DNA of 64,000 nt from Epiperipatus broadwayi (GCA_028023455.1 JAQFVV010012405.1:2917149-2981148), one strand, 5' to 3'; numbered from the stretch's first letter, positions 36,801 to 50,126 are shown. The notes: generated from the sequence alone by a model not told the origin. Made by a program: numbers and translations.

Positions 36801-39287
36801 CAAAGTAATTTGACACTATAAAAAAAATAATAAATACATTAAATTAACAATCATTGATGTATAATTCTTTAAACATTATATATAAAAAAAACTACCAGAA
36901 GTTATTGTGCTTTATGATAAGACACTCATCCACTCTCCCCTCTACCCATCCAAAATCAATTACTGTTTATGATATGTGCTTTTATACTATATTAAATTGC
37001 TCTTATTGTTAATATTTTAATTAAATTATTCATGCTCTTCTTCAAAATGACATTGAATTACTAAATTTATTAGTTATTTGCTTAAAACACGTTAAAGTGA
37101 GTAAATAGCATATTTTATTAATCACTTAATATTATTATCATTTTATTTTTTTATTTTCTAAAAAAGGATAGCATTGTTTTCCTGTGGAAATAATGCCAAA
37201 TAAACCAAGTGTCAATAACACTAGGTTACAATATATATATATTAAAATATGACAGTTTTGAATGTGAAAGTATCTATTTTTTTTTTATGTATATTTGTCC
37301 AAAGTATTTATGGTAGCCATCAGTGTTTTATGCAAAAATTCAACAATGGCAAATAACTTTGATTTACAGAGCCAATACAATATTTTTTTATAATTTGAGT
37401 TTAAATTTATTGCTCCTCCCTTCTTGTTTGGGGGGAGGGAATCTTTTATTTATATTGATATGTTAATTCTGAACAATAATGAATGAAAGCATTTCTTTTT
37501 TCTAAATGTAGATTTGTGAGAACTGATAAAATGGGCATGGGTATCATTGGACAAAACAATGTTAAATATCAGTAGTCTTTCATTGATACATTTAAGAATT
37601 TTAAGAATCTGAACATCAAATTATAGATTATGGTATGTCCAATACTATGCTGTGTTTCTTCATTTGATAAACTCTTTTAAAAGTCTTACAACTGTCTATT
37701 CGTTACTTAATTTCTTCTGGAAAATAAATTTCATTAAGATATTGAAAACTGTTCTTCAAGATTCTGAAGAGATTATATCAAGCAAAGTTCTCAAAAATCT
37801 TGCACTTTTATTTAGAAAAAAATACTGTCATTTATTGTTATCAGTATTTTTGGTTTTATCACTATTACTATTACCTATTTTGTAATTGTTATTTTTATTG
37901 TACTAGTTCTACTTCTACTTTCACATCATTGCAATTACCAATTTTACAATTTATTTTTATCACTTTGTTGAACAATTTATCTAGCATAGCCTAGTCAGAT
38001 TGCATGAGATTGACTATTTTCAGACCAGTTTTTCTAAAAAAAAATTTTCATAGTAAATAGGGTCATTGCTGAAAGAGATCATTCCAAAATATAGTTATAT
38101 GCCAAAATGAAACTTCAGTCTCTTAATATAATTTTAAAATGATTCATATTGATTATATGACCATGTTCATAATCACAATTGAATATTTTAGATTTTGTCT
38201 TATCATTATTTTCTCAATTTTCAGGTATTTTTGCAAAAAGAGATTGAAACCAGAATTGTTGTGCATATAGCTAAATGATTGAAAGTGGTTACAAACATAT
38301 TTTTATTGCCTTGTTAATTCAGAGATGACCAATTATGTGGGACTACAATACTACATAGAAGACAGGTGAGGCAGAAAAGCGTATTTGTACCAGAAATAGC
38401 ATCCTGTCTTTGTTGAGTAGAAAATTGTCTTGATCAAATACTCCCTATTAGTTATTCATCATAATTAGCTTTCATATCTGAATATCATTCCACTATTTTT
38501 ATTTATAAATCCCATTGATAATCAGAATTCACATATATTATAAATGGAGTAGAAAATCTTTATCATTTCCTATAGAATGCTATTGAAAATTCTAAATAGT
38601 TTTTTAAACTTTCAAATTTCTTTATCATTAAGCATTTTATGATTCTCAGAATCTTATTGCATAGCCATGATATCATTGTACAGTCCAGAATATTTTTTGG
38701 CTACTTCAGTTGTAGGATAGTGAGATAAATATATATAAAAAAATTGTCCCATTAAAAAATCTGATGATGCAAGAATATTACATATTACTGGCTTAATCTT
38801 TCTCATCATCATATAGCAAAGATATTTAGGCATGAATTCTCTAGTAGCTGGAAAAACTACATTATTTTTACTGGAAGGTAAGAAATAGCCTATTAACACC
38901 AGAATGCTTTTACATCCATTCAACATCATATTGGTATGCTTAGTACACATAAGGAACAATGATATAATTTGAACAGCACAATGTTCAAAACGTTACTAAT
39001 TGAAAAGAAGTTGAAGGTGGATCCTGGAAGTAAAGGTGCACTAAGTTAAAAACTTTTCACATAAATTAGAAATTAGTTTTGGGGTCATAATAACTATCAT
39101 TTAATATTCATTGAAAATGAAATGAATTACTCCTTAAAGTAGTTTTTATAATTATGTTGCTTATATTTTTGAAATAGAACTAAGTAGCACTTATTTAAAA
39201 GTTAAACCCTTGATAATCAATCGTTGGATTATTTTTTTGATATGATGTAGTTGAAAATAAAATCAATCCCTGTATTATGTTTGTTTG

Positions 39288-39520
39288 TGCCTTTTGGCAG
39301 AATGGCTCAATTGTTTAGAGCATACCTTAAAATTCAATATTCAGAATCTAAGGGTCCAGGTTCGATTCCCATGCTAGTACTGTCACTGCTCAGGTAAGCT
39401 ACACCTGAGAAGAAAAGAAAATAATTCCTTTGAAAACATTGTGTATATACTAACCTATGTATAATTACTGAAGTTAAAATATTCTTGGAAAATTTAAATC
39501 AAGTTAAATTTTTTTAAAGA
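39288..39520 (+). mobile_element. tRNA-derived SINE, copy 1
   Basis: The head has a pol III A box (TGGCTCAATTG, 39303-39313) and a B box (GGTTCGATTCC, 39359-39369). The body (CTGTCACTGCTCAGG, ACCTGAGAAGA) and tail region (TATACTAACCTATGTATAATT, ending in AGTTAAATTTTTTT) follow. It matches the 46717 copy over about 220 bp. The B box is perfect. Confidence 0.85.
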
Positions 39521-42500
39521 CATTCAATTTTCAATACTAGATGATGGAAATAGTCCAATATATAAATATAATTTGATAGATACCTTTGAATATTATCCTA
39601 ATAATATTTCACATGAAGATCCAATGGAAATTGGTTTAATATTATTCAACATTAATGATTGATTGTTTTACTTTTGTTCATAGTGAAGTTGATGAGTCTA
39701 TTCAAGCTAGACAATCAATAACTGTTTTGGTTAGCAATGAGTTTATCAACCAATTTCATGTTTTATCATAATTTTATGTCAATTATGTAGTTCTGTTTGC
39801 TTATCAGGTTAGTTTTAACTTTCATATTTAAGGTGTGAATTCTTTATGGATCACATTCTGCTAAAGAAACAAATGTATTTTGTTTTTGCATGAAATAGTG
39901 TTCATATCCTAATAGAATTTCTTATAATAATATTTTTCTATTTATTGGGAATACTATAGAGTAAAAGGTGCAAATACATTTATTCATCTTGCATGAGATG
40001 AAACTTTATTATCCTATTACCACATCAATATTGAATCATACCAATAAGAAACAAGCCTCATAACAAATGTTTGCTATTGTTTGTGTATGTATTATTTTCT
40101 CACTTTTCATCCTTAGACAGAGCACCTTGTCAAGATGTCTAAAACTTTTTTCACTCAACTGTACTTCTTAAAGTGTACTTTTCACGATGCTTTATTTAAT
40201 ACTAAATATAGGTTTTTTTAATTCCATGTTGTATAAGAGCAGCGTTTTTCTTCTTCAATATTGTGGCACCTTAGTAATATTTGAAGTAAGAGCTCAATAG
40301 ATTTTATAGAACAAAATAAATTTGTAAAATTTTCAGATATTGAAATATTATATAAAAAAGCATAATTAATTGATGTATTACCAATTATTTCTATATGGGA
40401 TATTAAAATTAATATGATGATATTCTACAATGGGCACTATTTTTTTACATATTAAATAACTTTTTATTAATATTCAGTCATTTTTGTTATTAGAACGTAT
40501 AAAAGCATGTGTATATATACATGCATAATATGCTTACGCGTTGTGTTTGGCAAGTTTAAATTAACGTATTAAAATTAAGTTTTTAATTATAGAATATATA
40601 TATACAATACACATACATATATAAGCACTTATATGTGATCATTTATGCATCCTTTCAGACACACACGCACACATATATAGATATATTTAAATCTTTAATA
40701 CTAATTAATAATAAATAGGCCACTTTTATAAATTTAGAGAAAGATTAAATAACATTTGGTCAAGAAGGGAAAATGTTAAGGTTAAAAGATCCCAAGGCCA
40801 AAAATTACTGGTACATCTGCCTCTTCCATAACATCTTCTTACTAACTGATCAAAAACTCTTGCATTTCTCCTTTGAGACTAAAGATTAACGGCCAATCTA
40901 GTCTTCTATCCAGCTGTCCTCATTCCCTGATTCTAAATCCAATAACCTTGACAATACTGGGATGAGACGATCCTCTGGAACCTTAGAGATGACTTGAAGG
41001 CAAAGTATGGCATCCTCCTCATTTGAATACAAGTTAACTAGTTTAGGCTAGAACTTCAGTGAAGACACCTTTCTAACACCAGAAGGACCTAGCCACGCAC
41101 TTCATTTAGACCACATTGTCTTTCTGTCAGGACAAATAAAAGTCAACTCACTTTCAATTTTGTACAGCTAATACCTATAATTAGTAGAGTTTGATTACCC
41201 TAAAGCGCTCCAGATGCATCTAACTTGCTGCCTTTATGTTCAAAAAAGATTTAGTTTAAAAAATAATAACTTCAATTATTCAAAGTTGGAGGGGAGAAAA
41301 AAGAACAAACTTTAGGTGACAATATTTTGATAGAATGCCAATTTATTTGTTTATTTGTATTTTAATATCACTCACACATTCGTAAATTTAAATATACACA
41401 CACATTCATATATATATACATATATCTGATTATCACTTTTTCATACTAAAATAATCAAGAAGACAATACCATGATAAATGCTCTTATTAAGTACTTTATT
41501 TTATATAATTTATTCGTAAGATTAAATATTCAGTTTCATATATTGTTTAGAACACAATTATGTTCTCATCTGACAATTCAATTTTGAGTTGCATACCATA
41601 GATACTAAGTTGTATTGATGAATTTTAGAGACAGATTTACTGATTATAGTGATCATCTTTGATGATGGGTCCAAGATGGATGCTGCATTCATTATTTTAC
41701 TATTGCCACTCACTTTAAAAAGCTCATTTTTGCTACTGTGCTAATAAAAATTAACATTAGGTCTAAAACATGGTTAGATTATGATGATATTTTATCTTAT
41801 CATTTACATTACTTAACTATTATTATCACAATATTTGTTATATATCTTTGAAGAGTAAAGAAATTGTCTTTTCTAATTGAGGAAGATAAAATACACTTCA
41901 AACAATATTGTGCAAAGATCTTCACTTTTTGTATTATACATTTTGAATTTATTACTTTTAGATACAAAATGTTATTGCTGAATTTTACTACAGATGTAGC
42001 TATCCATAAGAAAAGCATATTTCCATTTTAATCATATTTCGTAGGGATTTCAAAAGTATTATTGATTACATAGATCAATAGCTACTTGCTGAGCTATTTT
42101 CTTTTCAAAAGTTATGATTTTATAGTATGACGACGATTTGTTTCAGTAAATTATAAGGACACTTAATTTCCCCATGTCGATCTTAAATAAATGATTTTTT
42201 TTTTTTTAAAAAAAGGGGTTATATTTATCTGTAGAACAATTTGAATTTAGGTAAGACAGAAAAAAAAAGAGATGCATTTGGTAGGGGGATAATCATTTTG
42301 AAGAAATTGAAGAAAAAAAGATCAGTTTTGATTTGAATTTAATAAAGGGAATGGTAGTGTGGAAAAGATTATTTTGTTGGATATATGGAAAAAGAAAAAT
42401 ATAAATTGGATTAAAAACATTTTATTGAGAAATTTGTTATAGAAGATATTTCTAAGATTAAATCTTTTTTTTTTTTTTAATAGAAAAGAAAAAATGTACA

Positions 42501-42539
42501 GCTGTCTAATCAAGATATTTACTTTCTGTTTTAATTAAT
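39521..42539. other. AT-rich spacer with one coding-like island, unassigned
   Basis: Between 40780 and 41220 composition is more balanced. One plus frame opens with DPKAKNYWYICLFHNIFLL, faintly like the LINE RT motif N-Y-R-P-I, and then meets stops. This might be a very decayed LINE but I cannot confirm it. The rest holds nothing recognised. Confidence 0.25.
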
Positions 42540-43305
42540 TTATATGACTTGTTAAATGAGTATTGGCAAATGAGAGAATTATTATTGGGAGTAAAAAGAT
42601 TAGTTGTATTATATTGGCTGATGACATGATGGTATTTGTATATAGTAAGAAGAAGTTAATTGATAAAACTTGTAGAAAATGTCGGATAAAATTAGTATAA
42701 GGCAATGGAAATAGCTGAAGAGAAAAAATGATTAAAGATAGGTAGGTTGATATTTTAAATAATACCACAGATAGATATTACTGATGGATATAATGATAAA
42801 GATATTAGAATGAAAATTGTGGCATCTTAATAATCTTTTAAAATAAACACAGAAGGTTATATCTGTAGATTACTTAAATTACATCTAAGAAAGAGACTTG
42901 TGAAATGTTTCATTTAGAATATAGCTTAATATAAAATAGAAACATGGATAATTAGTAAAAGCAAAAATAGAAAATTGGAGACTTAAAAGATGTAGATTTG
43001 TAGGAGAATGTAAAAAAATATGCTGGGAAGTTAAAATCGTAATTGTAGAAATGTTGAAAAACAAATGAAAAAATATTATTGAGATAGATTATAATAGGTA
43101 AGAATAAGATGATTGGGCAATATATTTGAAAAACAGATAGATTATGAAAGGTGTGATGATAGAAAATGCAGAATGTATAAAAGAAAATAGAAGAAAAAAG
43201 CTTGAGGAGAGAAATATTTCCAGATACTTAAAAGAAGATCAAGAGATTGAATGGCTTGGAGAATGTGTTTATAGATACAATCTGCCTTTTGACAGATAAT
43301 TAATG

Positions 43306-43308
<3 letters not shown>
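42540..43308 (+). pseudogene. Decayed LINE reverse transcriptase remnant, 3' part
   Basis: The plus strand at about 42600-42660 encodes ISCIILADDMMVFVYSKKKL, with the ADD core of reverse transcriptase motif C. At 42935-42965 it encodes IETWIISKSKNRKLE, like the family ETWTISKK block. Near 43100-43290 come a MIGQYI stretch and, later, a KRRSRDxMAWRMCL-like tail. All parts are broken by stops. It ends directly in a long (TA)n array, which may be the element's tail. Confidence 0.6.

Positions 43309-43373
<65 letters not shown>
43309..43373. repeat. (TA)n microsatellite, about 65 bp
   Basis: An uninterrupted TA array directly after the LINE remnant's end. Confidence 0.95.
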
Positions 43374-43374
<1 letters not shown>

Positions 43375-43732
43375 CATTAATGGGGGATATGTCAAGGACG
43401 AAAAGCTGTAAATGAAGGATGCTATAATTTGCAATTAAGAAATGTTTTCAAAATCACAAGCTGTCTCTCTGCAAAGTTACAAATTTATAAATAGATGTAC
43501 AAACAAACTTTATATGTATTTTTTTGTCATTGCTCTTATTTATCATTTTCCCTTCCCATATTTTGATTATCTGTTTTTTTTTTCTGGATGTAAAGACAGC
43601 ACCTTAAGGTTTTTATGAGATATACAAAGTCTTAAATACGTATATTTAGTATTTTAAATCATTAACTTGTGTCTTTATATAATTTACTTATAAATTGACA
43701 GATATATTTATAAATGTATATTTAAATAGAAG

Positions 43733-44098
43733 TATCATACCATTTACAACTTTCTTAAACATTTCATCAATACTATTTTTTATATCAAAATTTTATTCTA
43801 ACAGTTTCGACTATTGTACAAACATAATCAGAGCTACAATATTCAAATATATAATTATATAATTAATACATATATACACATATTCATATAAAGAATTAAA
43901 TATACAAAATAAACAAAATGAAACATACATTTTAACCTGACCATTATAAATGTGTGTAAGTGTATTACTTATATAATTATATATTTGAATATTGTAACTC
44001 TGATGATGACTGCAGGACAGTTGAAACTGTTAGAATAAAGTTTTGATATACAAAATAGTATTGATAAAGTGTTTAAGAAAGTTGTAAATGGTATGATA
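43733..44098. mobile_element. 366-bp foldback element with eroded hammerhead-like centre
   Basis: Arms 43733 to about 43864 and about 43970-44098 are inverted copies; the outer 28 bp pair perfectly. Inside the right arm (44000-44026) is CTGATGA, then stem GACTG/CAGTT with a CAGGA loop, then GAAA. This is the hammerhead order, but with one extra base before stem II and a poor stem I. The left arm holds a more mutated inverted copy. The frame at 44069-44257 is incidental. Confidence 0.7.
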
Positions 44099-46237
44099 TG
44101 TAAAAGTAGAAATCAATACATAGGAAAAGGAAGAAGAAGAAGAAAATTAAATAGAAGTATACATATATATCAATTTACATTTTTTTATCCATGTTACAAT
44201 TCAGTTTCATGTACTAAAATTTATATTTTGTATTTATATATAAATTATCACCTTTGAAAATAGAAAACTTAATTCTATAAACATACATCTATAAATATGT
44301 CACGTTATATATGACTTGTTTTTTTTAATAATCTATAAATTATATACATTATAACAATGGTGTCACATAGACTAGTGAAGATATAACATAAAATAGCTTA
44401 GAGAAGGTAATTAATAAAGAAAAATATGATAATCAATTATATAATATCCTGCGACACATTGGATTAAAAATAAAATTTAGTTGGTTTAAGTATATAAGTC
44501 CTACATTACTATACAAAGAATGAATAGTGTGTCTCAAGTAGATAAAAATATATATTAATTCAAGGAGATTATAAAAAATAGTTAGTTGAAAATAAAGTTA
44601 TATTGTTATGCAAAAAAAAAAAGGAAAACTGCTATGGTATCTATTCTGGTTACCTTCAAATTAAGAAAGTGAATTTAACTAAAATATGTTAAGTGAAATA
44701 AATATATAGAATAAGGTATATATCTCTTATAAATAATGTTTATGGTTCAGAATAATATGAATTTTAATTTAAATCAAATGGAAGGGATGTATGATTATGC
44801 AAAATATTCATCACTGTGTATAGAATGTCTTTTAATCTGTTCAATAATTAAAAATTTATTATTGCTTAATTTTGAAATGTGTGCATACAAAAAGTTCTGA
44901 ATTAGTCATTTTATGAATTGAATTTAGAAGAAAGGTGTTGTCATTCTTTGTACATAGGCATAGGTTTATTATGTAATATATAGTTTGGTTTTTATGATGT
45001 AATTGCCAAAAATATAATTTGAAGTAAGAAAAATAATTAATTTACGAAAGCCTTAGTATTTTAATATTGTAAGATTATACAAAAATTTATGATTATAAAA
45101 AGATAATAAAATGTTCACTTTTGCAAAGTTGATAATTTAGCTAGATTTAAACGGATTAAAAAACCATCTTATGAAATTCAGATATTAAAAACAGAAAAAC
45201 TCTTTGTAATTTGGAAAACAAGGTATTGATTTATGAATATAGGTGAACTGATTTTGATATAAGCTGAAGCATAAGATATAAAAGGATTGAGAAGCTAGCT
45301 TGATTATTTATTATTCTTAAAGATTAGTTTAAATACAACATTCTGCATAGCTATATCAACTGCAGACAGAAAAGTCATGAGCAATCACCAGTTTGCCTGG
45401 TTATGAAAAATATTATTCCTGCAGTGGGAAGCAAAAATATATATTTTTCAAACAACTGTGAACAAAAATATCAACAAAAGAATCTTCATTATAAAGGATT
45501 GCTGAAACAAATATTATTTTGGTTGTGAATTCAGTTTGGGTTCAGTTTGTGATTGAATTAGTCTGGTCTTCAATCTATTAGATTACTTCGTTCTTGAGTC
45601 TGTAACTCATTCCTGCCTTCATCTTGTTATTGATTCATTATGTTATTCATTGCTCCAGAGATTCAGAAATTAAAGAAAAATAGAACCATTCACTACTGCT
45701 CCAGAAAACATTATTTCAAAAGCCATAGATCTAGAAATATGTGGTGGTAGACTGTCTTTAGAAGTGTTCGATGGAGCTTCCGGCCTTAAGGTCCTCTTCA
45801 AAATCATCTGTCATGCCTGAACCTCACTGGAAACTGATGCCAAAATAGTGAAATAGATGCTGCCACAAACTCTCTCTCTCTCTCCCATTGTCAAAACAAA
45901 GAATGGAAAACAAGCCCTGAAACCATTGATGGAGACCAAGAAGCCAACTGGTTGGAAATTGACAATCATGAAAACCTGGATAAATATATTTTAATCACTG
46001 TTTATAGACACTTTATTTTTAAACAAAATGAACTCTATTTAATGAAGGACTGTCATAAAAATTATCCTGATTAATTATTTATATTTCTTTATGTAAAATA
46101 TTAGATTGTTATAATATATTATATATGTGTGCTTGAATAAATATTAATGTTTGCTTCAGTATTATTTGCCCTATCCCCTCTCTTGTCACTGCATCATTAT
46201 TTATTTAAAGAGGTAAATGTTCTATGTATGTTAAGTA
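44099..46237. other. Non-coding stretch, GC-richer around 45340-45960
   Basis: No recognised gene. The 45340-45960 portion is less AT-rich and could be an old transcript or a repeat. All frames have frequent stops. Confidence 0.4.
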
Positions 46238-46392
46238 AATGCGCTTGGCCCTGGTTAAGAGTAGTAGCTAGCTTGGAATATTTCAAGCATTGGATTGTGT
46301 GCCTGCCATCCAAAGCATGCCAACTATATAACACATGGTTGGCTGGTGCCTGAGTTTGATCCTCAAAACAAATAAAATGCTTTGGATGGCAG
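46238..46392 (+). repeat. SINE-like or hairpin-forming repeat
   Basis: TTGGCCCTGGTTAAGAGTAG resembles a SINE A-box region and GAGTTTGATCC near 46350 resembles a B box. A perfect 16-bp inverted repeat (CTGCCATCCAAAGCAT at 46303-46318 and its complement at 46377-46392) spans the second half. Assignment is tentative. Confidence 0.35.
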
Positions 46393-46716
46393 GGTCTTGA
46401 TTATAGCAGTCAAGATGGGCCATGGTCAGAAAATGTGATCTTGTTATTCTTTGTATAGTGCAATCTGGCTATGGGTATTGTTGATAGCTATGCTATCAGT
46501 AGTATTCTCTCCTTGGATTGAAGGTCCGGTCTGTCACTACAGTCACAAAGTTGTCAAAAGTTAGTTACAAAATTTTAAAAGTTGCAAAACATGTATATTT
46601 GATGGTCCTGGTTCAATACATAATGTATGGAAACCACTAATAAATTTTTCTATTAGGAAAAAGTGGAGAAATTAGGAGGGACATCATAGATAAGTATATA
46701 AAATTTTTACTGATGG

Positions 46717-46946
46717 TTGCCTTTGGCAGGATGGCTTAGTTGGTTAAAGTGTTAACTTAAAATTCATATTCAAGAATCTAAGGGTCCAGGTTCGATTTCC
46801 ATGCTAATAGTGTCACTGATCAGGCCAGAAATACCTGAAGAAGAGGGAAGAATAATATCTCTCAAAATTTTGTGCATATACTAATCTATGTGTTATTACT
46901 AACAGTTGAATGTATTTAGAATATTTAAATAAAGTTAATTTTTTTC
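46717..46946 (+). mobile_element. tRNA-derived SINE, copy 2
   Basis: Same family as 39288-39520. A box TGGCTTAGTTGG (46732-46743), B box GGTTCGATTTCC (46789-46800), then GTGTCACTGATCAGG and ACCTGAAGAAG. It ends in TTTAAATAAAGTTAATTTTTTT. The first shared base is near GCCTTTGGCAGGATGGC. Diverged by roughly one base in seven from copy 1. Confidence 0.87.
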
Positions 46947-47299
46947 CCATTATTTAAATACAACTAAAACACCATCATCACAAACTTTCAGGAAAACAAA
47001 CAGTCAAACATTTAAAATTTTGTTTGTCATGCATGTATAAAAAATGTATACTTTTTTTTTTGTATTCTCAATTGGTAGACAAGATCATATGCTTGTTTCA
47101 GAATATAATATTTCAATAAAATTGATAATAGATATAGTTGAATCTTGATAAATTCTTTATTTTAGCAACGTGTTTTTCCAAATACTATACAAACCTATAC
47201 TTTGCTTAGCATTTAACGTTTATGTGAGAATTCACAATATTGTTCACCATTACTATTTTGATTACCATTGATTATTCACTATAATGATCATAAAAAAAA

Positions 47300-49681
47300 T
47301 CATAAATTTTTTTTGGTGGCCACTTTGTAAGACTGATAATATCATAGGTTTGTTATTAATGCTAAATTATCCAAAAGCAAAATAGTGACTTTCATGTTGA
47401 AGTTGTACAGTACAGAATTTATTCATAATACACATTACAATACATAATATTACATTTCTATATACAGTATTTTGATTATAAACTTAATAGTATCATTAAT
47501 AAATTTACAGTACAATGTTTTATTTAATTTTCATCCAGCATCCTTGCAAGACAATCAGTACTTCATTAGTGTCATATCCGAAATAAAGTTTTTCATCATT
47601 AATGATTACATTCAAAGGTCAGCCTTTCAAACTAATTGTGCATGTGTCTTCTGCGAGTGTTAAATAATAAATGTATACTTCACTCCACAATACATAGTAT
47701 TTATGCAGGAATAAAAGGAATCCCTCTTATTTCTACGACTCATTCTACTCTCACGCTTTACTCAACAGTACTTCAGATTTGCTCATATAAAAGAATTTGA
47801 GTCGTAGGAATAAGAGGGATTCCTTTTATTCCTGCATAAATACTATATCTTGTATTGTGGAGTGAAGTATTCATTTATTATTTAATACTCGCAGAAGACG
47901 CATGCACAATTAGCTTGAAAGGCTGATCTTTGAATGTAATACAATTGTATGCATAGCGTCATATAAAAATAAATGCTTACTTACTTATCATTAATGATTA
48001 TAAAACCAAAAAAAAAGTGTTTCATTCAGTATAGTAAATAATCAAAATCATATTTTGATGATAGGAATCATCCAAATATATTAATACAATATTAAATTTT
48101 AAATTATGTATATTAATTTAAAAAATTATACATTGTATTTACTCATTTCTATGAATTAAAATTTTTATTAATAGTACTTTACTTTTGGAAAAAAATTATG
48201 ATTATCATATTGTAATTTAATTATTGTAATTATTATTTTTAAAAAAAATATTTTATAATAATTAACATTGTATGGTCAATAATTACAAAATTTAAATTAA
48301 AAATAACATGTAATCTATTTGCTTAATTTAAAAAATATCTCAAAATTTGTTTAAGAACAGTGGGAATTACCACAAATTTATAAAAAAATATAGAAATGAA
48401 TAAAAAAAAAATGAAAATTTTACTTATTGTAAAACTAAAAATAAATTTTGTTTATATACTATTAATATTTAATTTTATCATTGTAAATATTGGCTAAAGT
48501 ATTTAATCAAATTAAACTGTTAATGTAAATGCATTTTTGGTTTTAAAACATGAGCAAAATTGCATATTATCCAGTTAATAATAAATTTTGTATGATAAAG
48601 ATACAATACAAATAAAGTGAAAAAGATACTTACCTTTAATATTTATTTAAATTGTTTGTATTTCTGCATACACAACTATTGTATTAACCAGAAAGTTTTT
48701 GAGTCATTTCAAAGAAAATGGCTATGACACTTAATAAAATGTGGCATCTTATGTCAAAAAAAAAGCCATTGCTAGTGGTATTCATATACAAAGTGCTGTT
48801 TATTTAGATATGCATAGTACTTGTAAACAAAAACCTTAAATTTTGATTACAATATGAAAACACAAAATGCATTGGATACATTTTTTTTCTTTTTTAATTC
48901 ATCAGAATATTTTTTTTGTGTGTTGAGGTTTTGATAATGTGCAGTATGCTAATTTTACTGTTCTTACACTAATGATAAACAACAAGCCTATATGATCAAT
49001 TATAAATTGTTATTAAATTTTTTTTTTAAAATTCTAAATAATTTCATGTAAATAATATAATATAATATAATAGTATAAATTAAAAAAAGTAAAACTTCAG
49101 TGTGGATTTTTTTCAGTGCAAGAGAAAGTGTGCATGGAAGAAAAAAATTGTTTACTGTAGTTTATTTTCACCTTCTCATTCATTTTGCTGTACTTTTAGA
49201 GAGTTAAAAACCATTTTTTTCTAACAATACTTTTTAATGTTTGTGGCTGCATACATTTTCAAGTAGAATCATGGCAGCTACTAATATGACCATGAAAAAT
49301 GTCAATAAAATCTTTGAATTTGGAAATTAAAATGGATCTTTTACATCGACTATCTGCTTTTCTATGTTTTTATCCACATTTACCATTGCCATTATTTTTA
49401 AAACAAAGATAAAATAGAAGAAAGTGCTCAGACCATAGGTGCATTCAAACTTTCCAAAATCATGAAATCATGGCATCCCATATGAAAAGAAAACTCTAAG
49501 AAGTACTGTTAACCATCCATTGTAAACTTTTTCTCCAGATATCCTTTGCCATCAACATCTGGTGCACTCCTCCAAAAAACCAAGATCATCAGCAGATTTA
49601 GATGAGAATGATAGACCTTTAGAATGAGCAATTCAAAACTCAGAAAATTGGATAATTATGTTTAATGAATGTATCATTGGA
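47300..49681. repeat. Dispersed repeat segment, copy B (left part)
   Basis: Co-linear with 20200-22034 (see landmarks there). It differs by an inserted palindrome of about 400 bp near 47600-47990 and by substitution of G/C runs with A runs. It ends where the hammerhead foldbacks begin. Confidence 0.8.
47605..47940. mobile_element. Long-arm foldback (palindromic) insertion in copy B
   Basis: Arms 47605-47741 and 47799-47940 are inverted copies with few mismatches around a 57-bp loop. Copy A has no such sequence at the matching place. ATTAATGATTA occurs on both sides (about 47598 and 47991), consistent with a duplicated insertion site. No coding sequence is present. Confidence 0.8.
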
Positions 49682-49945
49682 ATCACCTTATCTTATACTT
49701 GCTCACAACTGTTATTAAAACAGGCAAAACTCTCGCTACAGTAGTGCCATTCAGTACAAGCCAGAGTAATCACTGGATTCCAGAAGGTTTGTGCATAAAA
49801 TCCCTATCTAGTGCCTACTCATCCAATATCCTCAGACTAGTTTCTGGCTGGTGGCCTCCATCAGTGAGGAACCTTGGATCTGAGATCATTGCACTTAGAT
49901 CTTTAGGATTTAATGCAACCCTCCAGCAACTACCTTTTATCTCTA
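49681..49945 (-). mobile_element. Hammerhead-family foldback element, copy M2
   Basis: It begins with CTTGCTCACAACTG and TTATTAAAACAGGCAAAACT. The terminal arm runs through GCCAGAGTAATCACTGGATT to CTACTCATCCAATATCC, then the hammerhead region in reverse complement, ending near TGCAACCCTCCAGCAACTAC. The second terminal arm is lost. The 93-codon plus frame across it is an artefact of the element. Confidence 0.78.
49821..49879 (-). ncRNA. Hammerhead ribozyme-like motif, core mutated (M2)
   Basis: On the minus strand: ATCCAA, GGT, TCCTCA, CTGATGG (A9 of the core changed to G; 49864-49858), A, stem II GGC/GCC with a CACCA loop, A, GAAA (49844-49841), C-TA-G, TC. The closing strands TGAGGA, TA and TTGGAT follow. 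Both halves of stem I are fully Watson-Crick here. The core change should inactivate it. Confidence 0.72.
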
Positions 49946-50126
49946 CTTAACTACAAAACTATGAGAATAAAATTGAAAATACAATAATATTTTCAATCTA
50001 AGCTCATTAGCTTATATAGTCATATAGGTCTGAACTTGGTTCAGTACCCATAGATTTTGGTATCTTTGGTTCTTTAATAACCATAACCACCACTATCCTA
50101 CTAGGCAGGATTGGTATTTAACCACC

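Larger units (their letters stand above)
31001..39287. other. AT-rich non-coding stretch with scattered simple repeats
   Basis: No recognised gene. The items below (two (TA)n arrays and a 29-bp tandem) lie inside it. Slightly GC-richer islands at 33170-33280 and 34320-34800 show no coding frame that I recognise. Confidence 0.5.

Noticed and set aside
38654-38959. 101-codon minus frame
   Set aside because: No recognisable domain, no splice-site bounds, and no matching flanking frames. An ORF this long is expected occasionally by chance.
49669-49950. 93-codon plus frame
   Set aside because: Read-through of the M2 foldback element on the strand opposite the hammerhead motif.
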